From assembly GCF_001676615.1 (NCBI RefSeq), contig NZ_LYXZ01000039.1, forward strand, positions 62,001 through 126,000: DNA of 64,000 nucleotides, written 5' to 3'. A model generated the notes under the pieces. That model was not told where the DNA came from, searched no databases, and worked only from the letters and a program-made list of their open reading frames with translations. Below, piece by piece: positions 53,678-62,367 of this stretch; the first letter of the stretch is position 1; each line of letters opens with the position of its first letter. The stretch is from Labrys sp. WJW (lineage in GTDB: Bacteria > Pseudomonadota > Alphaproteobacteria > Rhizobiales > Labraceae). Made by a program: the position numbers and the translations under genes.

Positions 53678-53703
53678 GTCGCTCTTGTCTCGCTTTCTTG
53701 AGA

Positions 53704-54537
53704 TTACTTGACGGCGCCGGCCGCGATGCCGGCGATGAAGTGGCGCTGCAGGAGGAGGAAGACGGCCAGCATCGGGGCGGTCAGCAGCACGGCCCCGGCC
53801 ATGATGCCGCCCCAGCTCACATTGGAGATGCCGATCAGGCTGCCCAGCGCCACGGGCGCGGTGAACATCGCCTTGTCGCCGGCGATCAGGAGCGGCCACA
53901 GATAATTGTTCCAGCTTGTCAGGAAGAGGATGATGCACAGTGCCGCCAGGGTCGGGCGCGCCAGCGGCAGTGCCACGAACAGGAAGATGCGCCATTCCCT
54001 CACCCCTTCTACCCGGGCGGCGTCGAAGAGTTCCGCCGGCATCATGGTGAAGGCCTGGCGCATGAACAGCACGCCCAGCGAATTGAACAGGGGCGGCACG
54101 ATCAGGCCGAACCAGCTATTGGCCATGCCGAGGTCGCGCGCCACCAGGATGAATTGCGGGATGATCACCACGAAGAAGGGCAGGGAGATCGTGCCGAGGA
54201 TGATGGCGAGCACCACGCCCCGACCGAAGAAGCGATAGCGCGCCAGCGCCCAGCCGGCCATGGCCGTCAACCCGGCCGAGAGCACGGTATAGGCGAGCCC
54301 GACGATGACCGAGACGGTCATGGCATGCAGGAAGTTGGTCGTCCGCTGCAGGTTGGCGAGGTTGTCGAGGAAATTGGTGCCGAACCAGAAGGAGAGGTCC
54401 GGCGCATAGATGCCGTAGTCGGGCATGGTGGCGAACACGCCCATCATCCACAGCGGAAACAGCCAGACGAGCGACATCGGCACGATGAGGGCGTGCAGGA
54501 TGACGGCGTTGAACTTTTGGCGACCGGACCTCGTCAT
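53704..54537 (-). CDS. Sugar ABC transporter permease, MalG/UgpE-type
   Basis: A 277-residue CUT1 permease with six membrane segments and the EAA motif AARVEGVREWRIFLFVALPLARPTLAALC (consensus EAAxxDGAxxxxxFxxixlPlxxP). It overlaps the partner permease by 4 bp at its start. The expected partner proteins, ATPase, permease and binding protein, are all adjacent, so the transporter is complete. Confidence 0.93.
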   Translation of the reverse strand: MTRSGRQKFNAVILHALIVPMSLVWLFPLWMMGVFATMPDYGIYAPDLSFWFGTNFLDNLANLQRTTNFLHAMTVSVIVGLAYTVLSAGLTAMAGWALARYRFFGRGVVLAIILGTISLPFFVVIIPQFILVARDLGMANSWFGLIVPPLFNSLGVLFMRQAFTMMPAELFDAARVEGVREWRIFLFVALPLARPTLAALCIILFLTSWNNYLWPLLIAGDKAMFTAPVALGSLIGISNVSWGGIMAGAVLLTAPMLAVFLLLQRHFIAGIAAGAVK

Positions 54538-55394
54538 TTCGCTTCCCTCGACAGGCGTAGCTGGATGAGCGAGACGATCATCGCCAGGCCGGCAATGGTG
54601 TAGGCGATGGCGGAGGCGTAGCCGACATTGCCGGAGAGAAAGGCCTGGCGGTAGAGCAACAGGCCGAGGGTCTCGGTCGCCCCGCCCGGACCGCCGTGAT
54701 TGGTGATCAGATAAGGCTCGGTGAAGAGCTGCATGGTGCCGGAGATCGACAGGATCACGCTGAAGGTGATCACCGGCTTCAAGAGCGGCAGGGTGATGAA
54801 AAAGAACTGGCGCACCTTGGAGACGCGATCGAGCGTGGCTGCCTCATAGACGTCGCCGGGGATGGCCTGCAGGCCGGCGAGGATGATGATGGCGTTGTAG
54901 CCGGTCCAGCGCCAGGTCAGGGCGATCATCACCAGCGCCAGCGCGGCCGTCGGGTTGGAGAGCCAGTCGATGGCGGGCAGGCCGACGGAGGAGAGCAGCT
55001 TGTTCACCACACCGAAATCCTGGGCGAACATCAGGCGGAATACCGCCGAATAGGCGACCTCGCCCACCACGACGGGGGCAAAGAAGGCAAAGCGGAACAG
55101 GCCCTTGGCCTTGAGCAAAGGCGAATTGAGGAAGACGGCGATCACGGTGGCGAGGCCGATCATCACCGGCACTTGGATGATCAGGATGATCAGCGTGTTC
55201 TTCAGGGCGTTGAAGAAGGCGGGATCGGAGATCAGCCGCCCCCAATTGGCCGCCGGCCTGAATTGCCAGGGCGACACGCGCGTCTGATGCAGCGAGATCA
55301 CGAAGGAAGAGATGATCGGCCAGATCCAGAAGGCGAGGAAGATCGCCAGATAGGGCGCAAGGAAGCCATAGGCCGCGCGATTGTGCCGCTGCAT
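54534..55394 (-). CDS. Sugar ABC transporter permease, MalF/UgpA-type
   Basis: A 286-residue CUT1 permease beginning RAAYGFLAPYLAIFLAFWIWPIISSF with the EAA motif YEAATLDRVSKVRQFFFITLPLLKPVITFS. The ATG at 55394 has GGAGACC upstream; earlier in-frame sequence comes from a palindromic repeat and is not coding. It is separated from the binding-protein gene by that repeat and overlaps the next permease. Confidence 0.92.
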   Translation of the reverse strand: MQRHNRAAYGFLAPYLAIFLAFWIWPIISSFVISLHQTRVSPWQFRPAANWGRLISDPAFFNALKNTLIILIIQVPVMIGLATVIAVFLNSPLLKAKGLFRFAFFAPVVVGEVAYSAVFRLMFAQDFGVVNKLLSSVGLPAIDWLSNPTAALALVMIALTWRWTGYNAIIILAGLQAIPGDVYEAATLDRVSKVRQFFFITLPLLKPVITFSVILSISGTMQLFTEPYLITNHGGPGGATETLGLLLYRQAFLSGNVGYASAIAYTIAGLAMIVSLIQLRLSREAK

Positions 55395-55474
55395 CGGATG
55401 GTCTCCGCCAGGAGAGGGAGAAGCGGGTGTCAAAGCTGAATGAAATCCCGACACGGCCGGGAAAGGCTCGATTT

Positions 55475-55564
55475 TGTCATGCCCGGGCTCGACCCGGGCA
55501 TCCAGCACGCCGCGAACACCCTTCACGGCCGCTCTGGATCACCGGGTCAAGCCCGGTGATGACA
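55475..55564. repeat. GTCATGCCCGGG-type repeat inside the ABC operon
   Basis: GTCATGCCCGGGCTCGAC at the left end and GTCAAGCCCGGTGATGAC at the right are inverted ends. It matches the class at 29681-29769 and stands between the binding-protein and permease genes, where a stem-loop could raise the expression of the binding protein over the permeases. Confidence 0.65.
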
Positions 55565-55595
55565 AACGCCCCGTCATTTCGAGTTTCTGCCAGCC

Positions 55596-56879
55596 TCAGG
55601 GGGCCACCGGCAGCCCCGAGGCCGACGAGATCTGGTTGGCGGCATCATCCAGCGCGGCCTTGGCATCGGGGTAGCCGCCGCCCAGGAACTTGGTCTGCAC
55701 GGTCTTCAGGGCCGCTTCGGCATCGTTGAGGAAGGCGGTGCCGTGGGTGGACTTGATCTTGGGCAGGGTGGCGAGGATGTCGGTCCAGATCGCCTGGTTG
55801 CCCCAATAGGGCTGGCCCTGCTTCACATAGGGATCTTCCAGTGCCGAATTCAGCGACGGCACTAGGCCATAGGCCTTGAGCATGGTGACCTGGCCCTCAT
55901 CGGTGGAAAGGGCGTATTTGACGAAGGCGAAGGCCGCTTCCTTGTTCTTCGAACTGGCGGGGATGGCCAGCGACGAGCCGCCGATATTGGCGGCGCGCGG
56001 ACCGTCCGCCGTCAGGCTCGGCATGCGATAGACCCCCCATTTGCCGGCGAGCTCGGGCGCGTTGGTGCGGATCGTGCCCTCATACCAGCCGCCGAACATG
56101 ATGGTGGCGACCTTGCCGGCCTTGAGGGCCTGGATCTTGTCGGCCCAGCCGGCCGAGATGATGGTGCCGGCGTCCTTGAGCTGCTTGAGCTTGTCGTAGA
56201 CGGCGATGCAGGCGGGCGCATTGACCGTGACGGCGCTGGCGTCCGGGGCGAAATAATTGCACCCCTGCTCGTTGCCGACCATGCGGAACCATTCGGTGGT
56301 ACCGTCACCGTCGAGATCGGTGGCGCTCATGGTCACGCCGGGATTGGCAGCGGCGATCTTCTTGCCGGCGGCGATGAAATCATCCCAGGTCTTGATGCTG
56401 GCCGGATCGACGCCGGCCTTCTCGTAGAAGTCACGCCGGTAATACATCACGACCGGGCCCGAATCCCAGGGCATGGCATAGGCGGCATCGCCCTTTTCGA
56501 GTTCCGCCCGCTTGAAATCGGCGAACTTGCCGGCCACCTCCGCCGTGTAGCCGAGCGGCTTGAGATCGGCGAAGCAGTCGGGGAACTGGTTCCAATAACT
56601 CTCCGCCTTGTAGTTCTCGATCGAGACGACGTCGGGCAGGCCCGCTCCGCCGGCGGCACAGCCGGCCTGGGTCTTGGAGAAGACCTGGGCGTTGCCGAGA
56701 TCCTCCACCGTGACCTTCACATTGGGGAATTGCTTGTTGAAGCCTTCGATATTGGCTTTCAGCGAGGCGGCGGCGATGTCCCAGCTCCAGACCCGGATCT
56801 CCCCAGATTGGGCCAAGGCCGTCGACGCATGAAGGCCCGCGGCAACTGCCAGCGCGGCGCAGCCGATCGTCTTGCGCAT
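55596..56879 (-). CDS. Extracellular sugar-binding protein of the ABC transporter
   Basis: A 427-residue family 1 solute-binding protein: signal peptide about 1-23 (TALAQ), then IRVWSWDIAAASLKANIEGFNKQFPNVKVTVED, WDSGPVVMYYRRDFYEKAGVDPASIKTWDDFIAAGKKIAA and FVKYALSTDEGQ. It delivers a carbohydrate to the two adjacent permeases. GGGGAGG precedes the ATG. It is the first gene of the operon and is divergent from the AraC regulator across 84 bp. Confidence 0.94.
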   Translation of the reverse strand: MRKTIGCAALAVAAGLHASTALAQSGEIRVWSWDIAAASLKANIEGFNKQFPNVKVTVEDLGNAQVFSKTQAGCAAGGAGLPDVVSIENYKAESYWNQFPDCFADLKPLGYTAEVAGKFADFKRAELEKGDAAYAMPWDSGPVVMYYRRDFYEKAGVDPASIKTWDDFIAAGKKIAAANPGVTMSATDLDGDGTTEWFRMVGNEQGCNYFAPDASAVTVNAPACIAVYDKLKQLKDAGTIISAGWADKIQALKAGKVATIMFGGWYEGTIRTNAPELAGKWGVYRMPSLTADGPRAANIGGSSLAIPASSKNKEAAFAFVKYALSTDEGQVTMLKAYGLVPSLNSALEDPYVKQGQPYWGNQAIWTDILATLPKIKSTHGTAFLNDAEAALKTVQTKFLGGGYPDAKAALDDAANQISSASGLPVAP

Positions 56880-56929
56880 TCCATTCCTCCCCTTTTCATT
56901 TGCTCTTGTGCGGCGGGAAGCTACTCTAG

Positions 56930-56951
56930 GCAGGCAGCTCGGTCTGTCTGC
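56930..56951. promoter_or_regulatory. Imperfect inverted repeat in the AraC/binding-protein gap
   Basis: GCAGGCAG (56930-56937) and CTGTCTGC (56944-56951) are inverted with one mismatch and a 6-bp centre, in the 84-bp gap between divergent genes. It is the best visible candidate for the AraC-family operator. Confidence 0.4.
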
Positions 56952-56963
56952 GATAAAGGGAAG

Positions 56964-57899
56964 ATGGACTTGCCTGAAAGTAAGATGCAGGAACGCTCCT
57001 ATTATCAGCCGACGGCCAACAGCGTCGAAAACCTGCCGACCGTACTGCAGACCTTCCACAATACGCCGCGCGTCATGCTCTCGCCCCATTGGCACGCCCA
57101 GGTCGAGGTGAACTTCATCGTCCAGGGCTGGGTGCATTACCGCATGGCCGGCTACGAGCTCAGGCTGGCGGCGGGCGACATGGTGCTGTTCTGGGGCGGC
57201 CTGCCGCATCAGATGGACGATGCCTCCGACGATGCCATCTATGCCGGCGCGCATCTGCCGCTGGTGCATTTCTTCCGGCTGCGCCTGCCCGAGGAGGTGC
57301 CGGCCCGCCTGATGGCCGGCGCGACCCTGCTCATCCGCGAGACCGACTCGTCGGATGGCGCCAATTTCGCGCGCTGGAACGGCTATACCCGCTCGGGCGA
57401 CATGGTGCGCGCCCAGCATGCGGTGAGCGAATTGCTGCTGCGGCTGGAACGGGTGCGCTTCGAGCCCTATGCCCTGTTGCCCAGCCTCGATGCCCATGCC
57501 GGCCAGGCCAGTACCGCCGATCCGCAGGCCCTGCGCCATGTGCGCAACCTGTGCGATTTCATCGCCGACAATTTCCTCGACGACATCGACAGCGCCGACA
57601 TCGCGGCGGCCGCCGGCCTCCATCCCAAATATGCCATGAGCCTGTTCAAGAAATGCACGGGCATGACGCTGAACGACTATGTCAGCCTGCTGCGCCTGTC
57701 CTATGCGCAGGCGCGCCTGATCAGCGGTGACGGCAACATCCTGCGCGTGGCGATGGAGTCGGGCTTCGGCTCCCTCTCGGGCTTCAACAAGAGCTTCCGC
57801 AGGATCGCAGGCATGTCGCCCTCCGATTTCCGGCGCAGCGGACAGGGCGAGCGCCCCATACTCGCTCCCGTCGAACCGGGAGCGGCGCCTCAGGCGTGA
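56964..57899 (+). CDS. AraC-family regulator of the sugar ABC operon
   Basis: A 311-residue regulator. The N-terminal cupin-like sensor (PHWHAQVEVNFIVQGWVHYRMAG, GDMVLFWGGLPHQ) binds a sugar by family. The C-terminal two-helix-turn-helix domain has IADNFLDDIDSADIAAAAGLHPKYAMSLFKKCTGMTLNDYVSLLRLSYAQ and SGFGSLSGFNKSFRRIAGMSPSDFR. ATG 56964 follows AAAGGGAAG; ATG 56985 is an alternative. MelR/TxtR-type activation of the divergent sugar operon is likely. Confidence 0.93.
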   Translation: MDLPESKMQERSYYQPTANSVENLPTVLQTFHNTPRVMLSPHWHAQVEVNFIVQGWVHYRMAGYELRLAAGDMVLFWGGLPHQMDDASDDAIYAGAHLPLVHFFRLRLPEEVPARLMAGATLLIRETDSSDGANFARWNGYTRSGDMVRAQHAVSELLLRLERVRFEPYALLPSLDAHAGQASTADPQALRHVRNLCDFIADNFLDDIDSADIAAAAGLHPKYAMSLFKKCTGMTLNDYVSLLRLSYAQARLISGDGNILRVAMESGFGSLSGFNKSFRRIAGMSPSDFRRSGQGERPILAPVEPGAAPQA

Positions 57900-58053
57900 C
57901 GCTTCCCGCCGAAATTCGTCAATTCGCTTGAAATATTTGCCCTCTGTGGCGAAAAAATCACCTTTTCGTCACGATTGATATGCTACAGATCCACCATCTG
58001 AGCGCCGCTTTATTGCCCCGCCGGTTATAGATTTTCACATTTCCGAGTTTTCC

Positions 58054-59340
58054 ATGCCCCGTCCCGTTGCCGGCGCGGCGCTGGAGCCTGCCGTGCGGCG
58101 GGAGCCCCAGCCGTCCTTTGCCGAGTTCGTTCTCGTGATTGCCCTGATGATGGGGCTCAGTTCCCTCTCCATCGACAATCTCCTGCCAGCCTTCTCCGCC
58201 GTGCGGTCGGAATTCGGCATTGCCGATGCCAACCGCATGCAACTGATCATCACCGCCTATATGGCGGGCTTTGCCATCATGCAGCTCGCCTGGGGGCCGA
58301 TTTCCGATTCCATCGGCCGCCGCAAGGTGCTGATGATCGGCCTGGGCATCTATACTGCCGGCACGCTCCTGGCGATTTTCGCCCCCAGCTATGAGGTGCT
58401 GCTGGCAGCCCGAGCCATCCAGGGCCTCGGCGCCGGCTCGGCACGCGTGCTCTCCATCGCCATCGTACGTGACCGCTACGAGGGCCGCGAGATGGCACGG
58501 GTGATGTCGCTCACCTTGATGATCTTCATCATCGTGCCGGTGATCGCGCCGGCCACGGGCAGCGCCTTCCTGATGCTGGGCGACTGGCGCACCATCTTCA
58601 TGAGCATGCTGGGCCTGGTGCTGGTGGTGGTGTTCTGGTTCGGCCTGCGCATGCCCGAGACGCTGCATCCCGAATATCGCCGGCCGCTGTCGCTGCCCGC
58701 CGTCGCCAGCGGCATGCGCCGGGTGGTGACCACGCGCGCCTCCTTCGCCAACATGCTGGCGATGGGGCTCGCCATGGGCTGCCTGATGACCTATCTCGGC
58801 TCGTCCCAGCAGATCTTCGAGACCGACATCTACAAGCTCGGCCCGCTCTTCCCGCTGGCCTTCGCACTGATCGCCATCTGCATGGGCCTGGCTTCCTTCG
58901 CCAATTCCCGGCTGGTGAGGCGGCTCGGCATGCACCGGCTGTCGCGCTTCGGCATGGTCGGCTTCTGGCTGATGGCGATGCTGCTGCTCGGCTTGGCCGT
59001 GCTGTTCCAGGGCCGGCCGCCGCTGATCTATTTCGGCATTGTCATGGGCGTGGCGCATTTCCTGCTCAGCCTGACCATGCCGAATTTCAACGCGCTGGCG
59101 ATGGAACCGGTGGGCGATATCGCCGGCACCGCTTCCTCCTTCATCGGCTGCGTCACCACGCTGATGGGAGCGGTGATCGGCGCGGTGATCGGCGAAGCCT
59201 ATGACGGCACCATCTTCCCGCTCGCCTGCGGCTATCTCGGCCTTTCCAGCCTGTGCATGCTGGTGCTGGTGTGGTCGAGCGAACGCGAGGCGGCGGTTCC
59301 CGACCCGGCAGCGACCCCGGCGCTGGTGGCGGGGGAGTGA
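58054..59340 (+). CDS. MFS transporter of the Bcr/CflA drug-resistance family
   Basis: A 428-residue, 12-segment antiporter. N-terminal features are LPAFSAVRSEFGIADANRMQLIITAYMAGFAIMQLAWGPISDSIGRRKVL (motif A) and ARAIQGLGAGSARVLSIAIVRD (motif B). This is the Bcr/CflA type, usually exporting drugs or small metabolites. The preceding hairpin GTGGCGAAAA/TTTTCGTCAC (57946-57972) may end the araC transcript. Expression control is not visible. Confidence 0.9.
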   Translation: MPRPVAGAALEPAVRREPQPSFAEFVLVIALMMGLSSLSIDNLLPAFSAVRSEFGIADANRMQLIITAYMAGFAIMQLAWGPISDSIGRRKVLMIGLGIYTAGTLLAIFAPSYEVLLAARAIQGLGAGSARVLSIAIVRDRYEGREMARVMSLTLMIFIIVPVIAPATGSAFLMLGDWRTIFMSMLGLVLVVVFWFGLRMPETLHPEYRRPLSLPAVASGMRRVVTTRASFANMLAMGLAMGCLMTYLGSSQQIFETDIYKLGPLFPLAFALIAICMGLASFANSRLVRRLGMHRLSRFGMVGFWLMAMLLLGLAVLFQGRPPLIYFGIVMGVAHFLLSLTMPNFNALAMEPVGDIAGTASSFIGCVTTLMGAVIGAVIGEAYDGTIFPLACGYLGLSSLCMLVLVWSSEREAAVPDPAATPALVAGE

Positions 59341-59349
59341 GGAACAGGC

Positions 59350-60063
59350 CTATCGAGGGAGGTGCCATGCCGGCGTGATCCCCGGTGAGCTGACATTCGG
59401 GGCTTCAGGCGGCGCGGCGAGTGCCGCCTGGGCCTGCTGGATCTTCGCCATCACCATTGCAGCATCGGGGATCGCCTCGAACCGCGCCGGCTCGGGAGGG
59501 GGCGGGTCCTCATCCCGATCGAAATGACCGGGCCTGCCGTCCTGCGGCTTTTGGCGAAGCCAGCCCATGAGGTCGATCCAGACGCCGCCGATCCAAAAAC
59601 CGCCGGCCAGCAAGGAGTTGAGGCCGCCATCCGGGCCGAAGGTGATGGTGCCCAGGCCGTCGCGTCTTTGCGTGAGGGCGATCTGCTGCAAGGTCCTGAG
59701 GTCGATCGACAGCACCTTGCGACTGAAGAAGCCACCGATGATCAGGGCGCGGTGCGAGGTCAGGCCATAGACCATGTCCCGGCGCACATAGGCATCGACA
59801 AAAAAGCGCCCGACCAGCAAATAGATGCCAAGCGTGGCAAAGATCGCCAAGGCGGCCATCTCCACCGGATTCATCGTCCTGCCGCGAGCGTCCCAGTAAG
59901 GCCTCAGGGCCATTCCGAGGAAGACAAGGCTGACGGGAATGGCGAGCCAGTCCGACTTCCTGAACATCAGACCTTCTTTCGGCTTGCCGGCCCACAGAAA
60001 ATCTTCATTGCCCAGTAGCGGCGCCATTTCCTGGGGCATGGACGGTGACAACAGATCCGACAT
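59350..60063 (-). CDS. Membrane protein with a bacterial PH-like domain, copy 1
   Basis: A 237-residue protein. Two membrane segments (about residues 37-53 and 66-86) are followed by a bacterial PH-like domain with YGLTSHRALIIGGFFSRKVLSIDLRTLQQIALTQRRDGLGTITFGP. A Pro/acid-rich tail (DEDPPPPEPARFEAIP) and AMVMAKIQQAQAALA end the protein. The conserved start PQEMAPLLGNEDFLWAGKPKEGLMFRKSDW and the domain order are shared with the next gene, 99 bp away. Function is unknown; such domains bind lipids or proteins. Confidence 0.75.
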   Translation of the reverse strand: MSDLLSPSMPQEMAPLLGNEDFLWAGKPKEGLMFRKSDWLAIPVSLVFLGMALRPYWDARGRTMNPVEMAALAIFATLGIYLLVGRFFVDAYVRRDMVYGLTSHRALIIGGFFSRKVLSIDLRTLQQIALTQRRDGLGTITFGPDGGLNSLLAGGFWIGGVWIDLMGWLRQKPQDGRPGHFDRDEDPPPPEPARFEAIPDAAMVMAKIQQAQAALAAPPEAPNVSSPGITPAWHLPR

Positions 60064-60162
60064 GCAGTCTTTCTCCGGTACCAGTCGATCCGCACTGGCT
60101 GGGGCGTCGCAGAGGAGGAAGTGGAGAGGAAATCAGGATTCCCCGCACGCAGGTTTGGGTCG

Positions 60163-60744
60163 TCAGCTCGCCCGAGAGATCGGGTTCAGCAAGGCTGCCT
60201 GCGCGTCACGAATGCATGCCATCACCTTCGCGGCATTGGGAATGCCCTCGAATTGCGGTGGAGGCGGGGGCGAGGTCTGGTTGCCAAATCGAAGGCGGCC
60301 CCAGGTGGCATTCGAGCCCGTGCCGAAGGTCAAGGTGCCCTTGTCATCACCAGCAAGGGAAAGCGACATTTCCGGCAAGGTCCGCAGTTCGAGCGACGTA
60401 ACGGTGCGCTTGAGAAGTCCGCCGACGATGAGCACGCGCTCATTGGTGACGACGTAGGCCGTTTTCCCTCGTTCCCACGCATCCGCGAAGAAGCGTCCGG
60501 CGATCAGGTAGAGACCGACCAGCACGAAGGGAATGCCCCAGAGCCTGAAGAAGAACGGGGCGCCGGACATCACCGCGGTGGTTTCCCAAAAGATGGCGAA
60601 TCCACCCCACATCAAGCTGAACGGGATGAAGGCTGCATCCGAACTGCGCAGCATCAGGCCCTGCTTGGGCCTTCCACTCCAGAGAATGCGTTCGCGATTG
60701 GTCAAGAGGCGGGAGATTTCAGGCGGCAGAGATTGGAATGACAT
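60163..60744 (-). CDS. Membrane protein with a bacterial PH-like domain, copy 2
   Basis: The 193-residue tandem paralogue of the preceding gene shares ILWSGRPKQGLMLRSSDAAF (compare FLWAGKPKEGLMFRKSDW) and has two membrane segments (about 43-58 and 64-86). Its PH-like core is YVVTNERVLIVGGLLKRTVTSLELRTLPEMSLSLAGDDKGTLTFG, then EGIPNAAKVMACIRDAQAAL. It lacks the long tail of the other copy. Role is unknown. Confidence 0.75.
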   Translation of the reverse strand: MSFQSLPPEISRLLTNRERILWSGRPKQGLMLRSSDAAFIPFSLMWGGFAIFWETTAVMSGAPFFFRLWGIPFVLVGLYLIAGRFFADAWERGKTAYVVTNERVLIVGGLLKRTVTSLELRTLPEMSLSLAGDDKGTLTFGTGSNATWGRLRFGNQTSPPPPPQFEGIPNAAKVMACIRDAQAALLNPISRAS

Positions 60745-60936
60745 GCGAAATGCCTAGGCCGCGATACTTGTACACTGTTGATTCTACGCCTTTCCGTAGC
60801 GGTTTCAACTGAAACCGGATCGAAGCTCGACCCCCGACTCCATGCGAATTTTGAGCAATGGCACGTTGCGGAGCGTCGTGGCAGCAGGCAAACCAGTGCA
60901 AACCTTCTGCTCATTATTTTGCGCCACACTGGCGGC

Positions 60937-61893
60937 ATGAACGCTTCGCCGCCAATCCTCGTCGCTGCCTCCGACCTTGCCGCCGCCAAGGTGCAATGGC
61001 TTGCCTATCTCGCCGTCGAGCGGCGCATGAGCCCCAAGACGGTGGAAGCCTATGACCGCGACGTCACTACCTTCCTGCGTTTCCTGACCGGCCATTTCGG
61101 TGAGCCGCCGGGATTGGATGACATCGCCTCGCTTGCCCCCCGCGATGTCAGGGCCTTCCTGGCCGCGCGCCGGGCCGATGGGCTGAAGCCCCGCTCGCTG
61201 ATGCGGGCGCTCGCGGCGACACGCGCTTTCGCCCGTTTCCTCGAACGCCAGGGCCATGGTGCCAGTGCGGCGCTGTCAGCCGTGCGCGGGCCCAAGCTGC
61301 CGCAGAGCCTGCCCAAGCCGCTCGCCCCGGAGGTCGCCCGCAAGGTGGCTTCTGCCGATACCCGCCTGGGCGAGGCGCGCGAACCCTGGATCCTGGCCCG
61401 CGATGCCGCCGTACTGGCGCTGTGCTACGGGGCGGGCCTGCGCATTTCCGAAGCGCTTGGCCTGACGCGCAAGGATGCGCCAGTCAGCGGGCGCGACAGT
61501 CTCACCGTCACGGGCAAGGGCAACAAGATGCGTTCGGTGCCGGTGATCGCGCCGGTCGCGCGGGCGGTGGAGGATTATCTGAAAATCCTGCCCTATCCGG
61601 GCGGGCCGGACGATCCGCTCTTCGTCGGTGCGCGGGGCGGCCCGTTGTCGCCGCGCATCATCCAATATGCCATGCAGCATCTGCGCGGTGCGCTCGGCCT
61701 GCCGGACAGCGCCACGCCCCATGCGCTGCGGCATTCCTTCGCCACCCATCTGCTCGGGCGCGGAGGGGATCTGCGTTCCATCCAGGAACTGCTCGGCCAT
61801 GCCAGCCTGTCGACCACGCAGATCTACACCAAGGTCGATGCGACCGAATTGATGAGGGTCTACCAGTCGGCCCATCCTAGAGCACGAAGTTGA
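60937..61893 (+). CDS. xerC: Tyrosine recombinase XerC
   Basis: XerC acts with XerD at dif to resolve chromosome dimers. The 318-residue protein has the N-terminal SAM-like domain (WLAYLAVERRMSPKTVEAYDRDVTTFL) and catalytic set Arg in GLRISEALGL, Lys in TVTGKGNKMR, HALRHSFATHLL (His, Arg), HASLSTTQIYTKVD (His and nucleophile Tyr). ATG 60937 gives a standard-length protein. It is convergent with ridA. Confidence 0.95.
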   Translation: MNASPPILVAASDLAAAKVQWLAYLAVERRMSPKTVEAYDRDVTTFLRFLTGHFGEPPGLDDIASLAPRDVRAFLAARRADGLKPRSLMRALAATRAFARFLERQGHGASAALSAVRGPKLPQSLPKPLAPEVARKVASADTRLGEAREPWILARDAAVLALCYGAGLRISEALGLTRKDAPVSGRDSLTVTGKGNKMRSVPVIAPVARAVEDYLKILPYPGGPDDPLFVGARGGPLSPRIIQYAMQHLRGALGLPDSATPHALRHSFATHLLGRGGDLRSIQELLGHASLSTTQIYTKVDATELMRVYQSAHPRARS

Positions 61894-61908
61894 GAGTGGT
61901 GTGGAGAG

Positions 61909-61933
61909 GCCTTCCCCGCGATGCGGGGAAGGC
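61909..61933. terminator. Hairpin between convergent xerC and ridA
   Basis: GCCTTCCCCGC (61909-61919) and GCGGGGAAGGC (61923-61933) are perfect arms with a GAT loop, 15 bp after xerC and 13 bp before the ridA stop. It may end both transcripts; the T-rich tract after it (plus strand TTAGATTTCTT) is modest. Confidence 0.6.
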
Positions 61934-61945
61934 AGCTTAGATTTC

Positions 61946-62296
61946 TTACAGCGCCGCTTCGACCATGATCTCGACATCGAGGCCGGGGCCGGCGAGCTTG
62001 GCTTCCACCGTGGCGCGGGCCGGGGCCTGGCCGGCAACCACCCAGGCGTCCCAGGCCTCGTTCATCTCGGCCCAGGTGCCGATGTCGGTGAGCCAGATAT
62101 TGGCCTTGATCACCTTGGTCTTGTCGGTGCCGGCCTGCTTCAGGGTCTCATCGATCTGGGCGAGAATGTCGGCGGTCTGCTCCTTGACCGACTTGCCGAC
62201 CGTGGTCTCGGCGACATAGCCGGACAGGTGGATCTTGTCGCCGTGGATGACGGCATCGCTCATGCGGTTGCCGGCGCCGATACGCTTCAGGGTCAT
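61946..62296 (-). CDS. ridA: RidA-family deaminase
   Basis: A 116-residue RidA/YjgF protein that hydrolyses reactive enamine/imine intermediates from threonine and other amino acids. It has the ordered features HLSGYVAETTVGKSVKEQTADILAQIDETLKQAGTDKTKVIKANIWLTDIGTWAEMNEAWDAW and an arginine-containing PARATVEAKLAGPGLDVEIMVEA. The gene follows gpsA by 71 bp on the same strand and could be in the same operon. Confidence 0.9.
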   Translation of the reverse strand: MTLKRIGAGNRMSDAVIHGDKIHLSGYVAETTVGKSVKEQTADILAQIDETLKQAGTDKTKVIKANIWLTDIGTWAEMNEAWDAWVVAGQAPARATVEAKLAGPGLDVEIMVEAAL

Positions 62297-62367
62297 GTCA
62301 GTCTCCAGGTTTGGTTGGGGTGGCGTTGTCCGGGGCCCTGATGCGTCGGCATCTTCGGGACCGTGGA

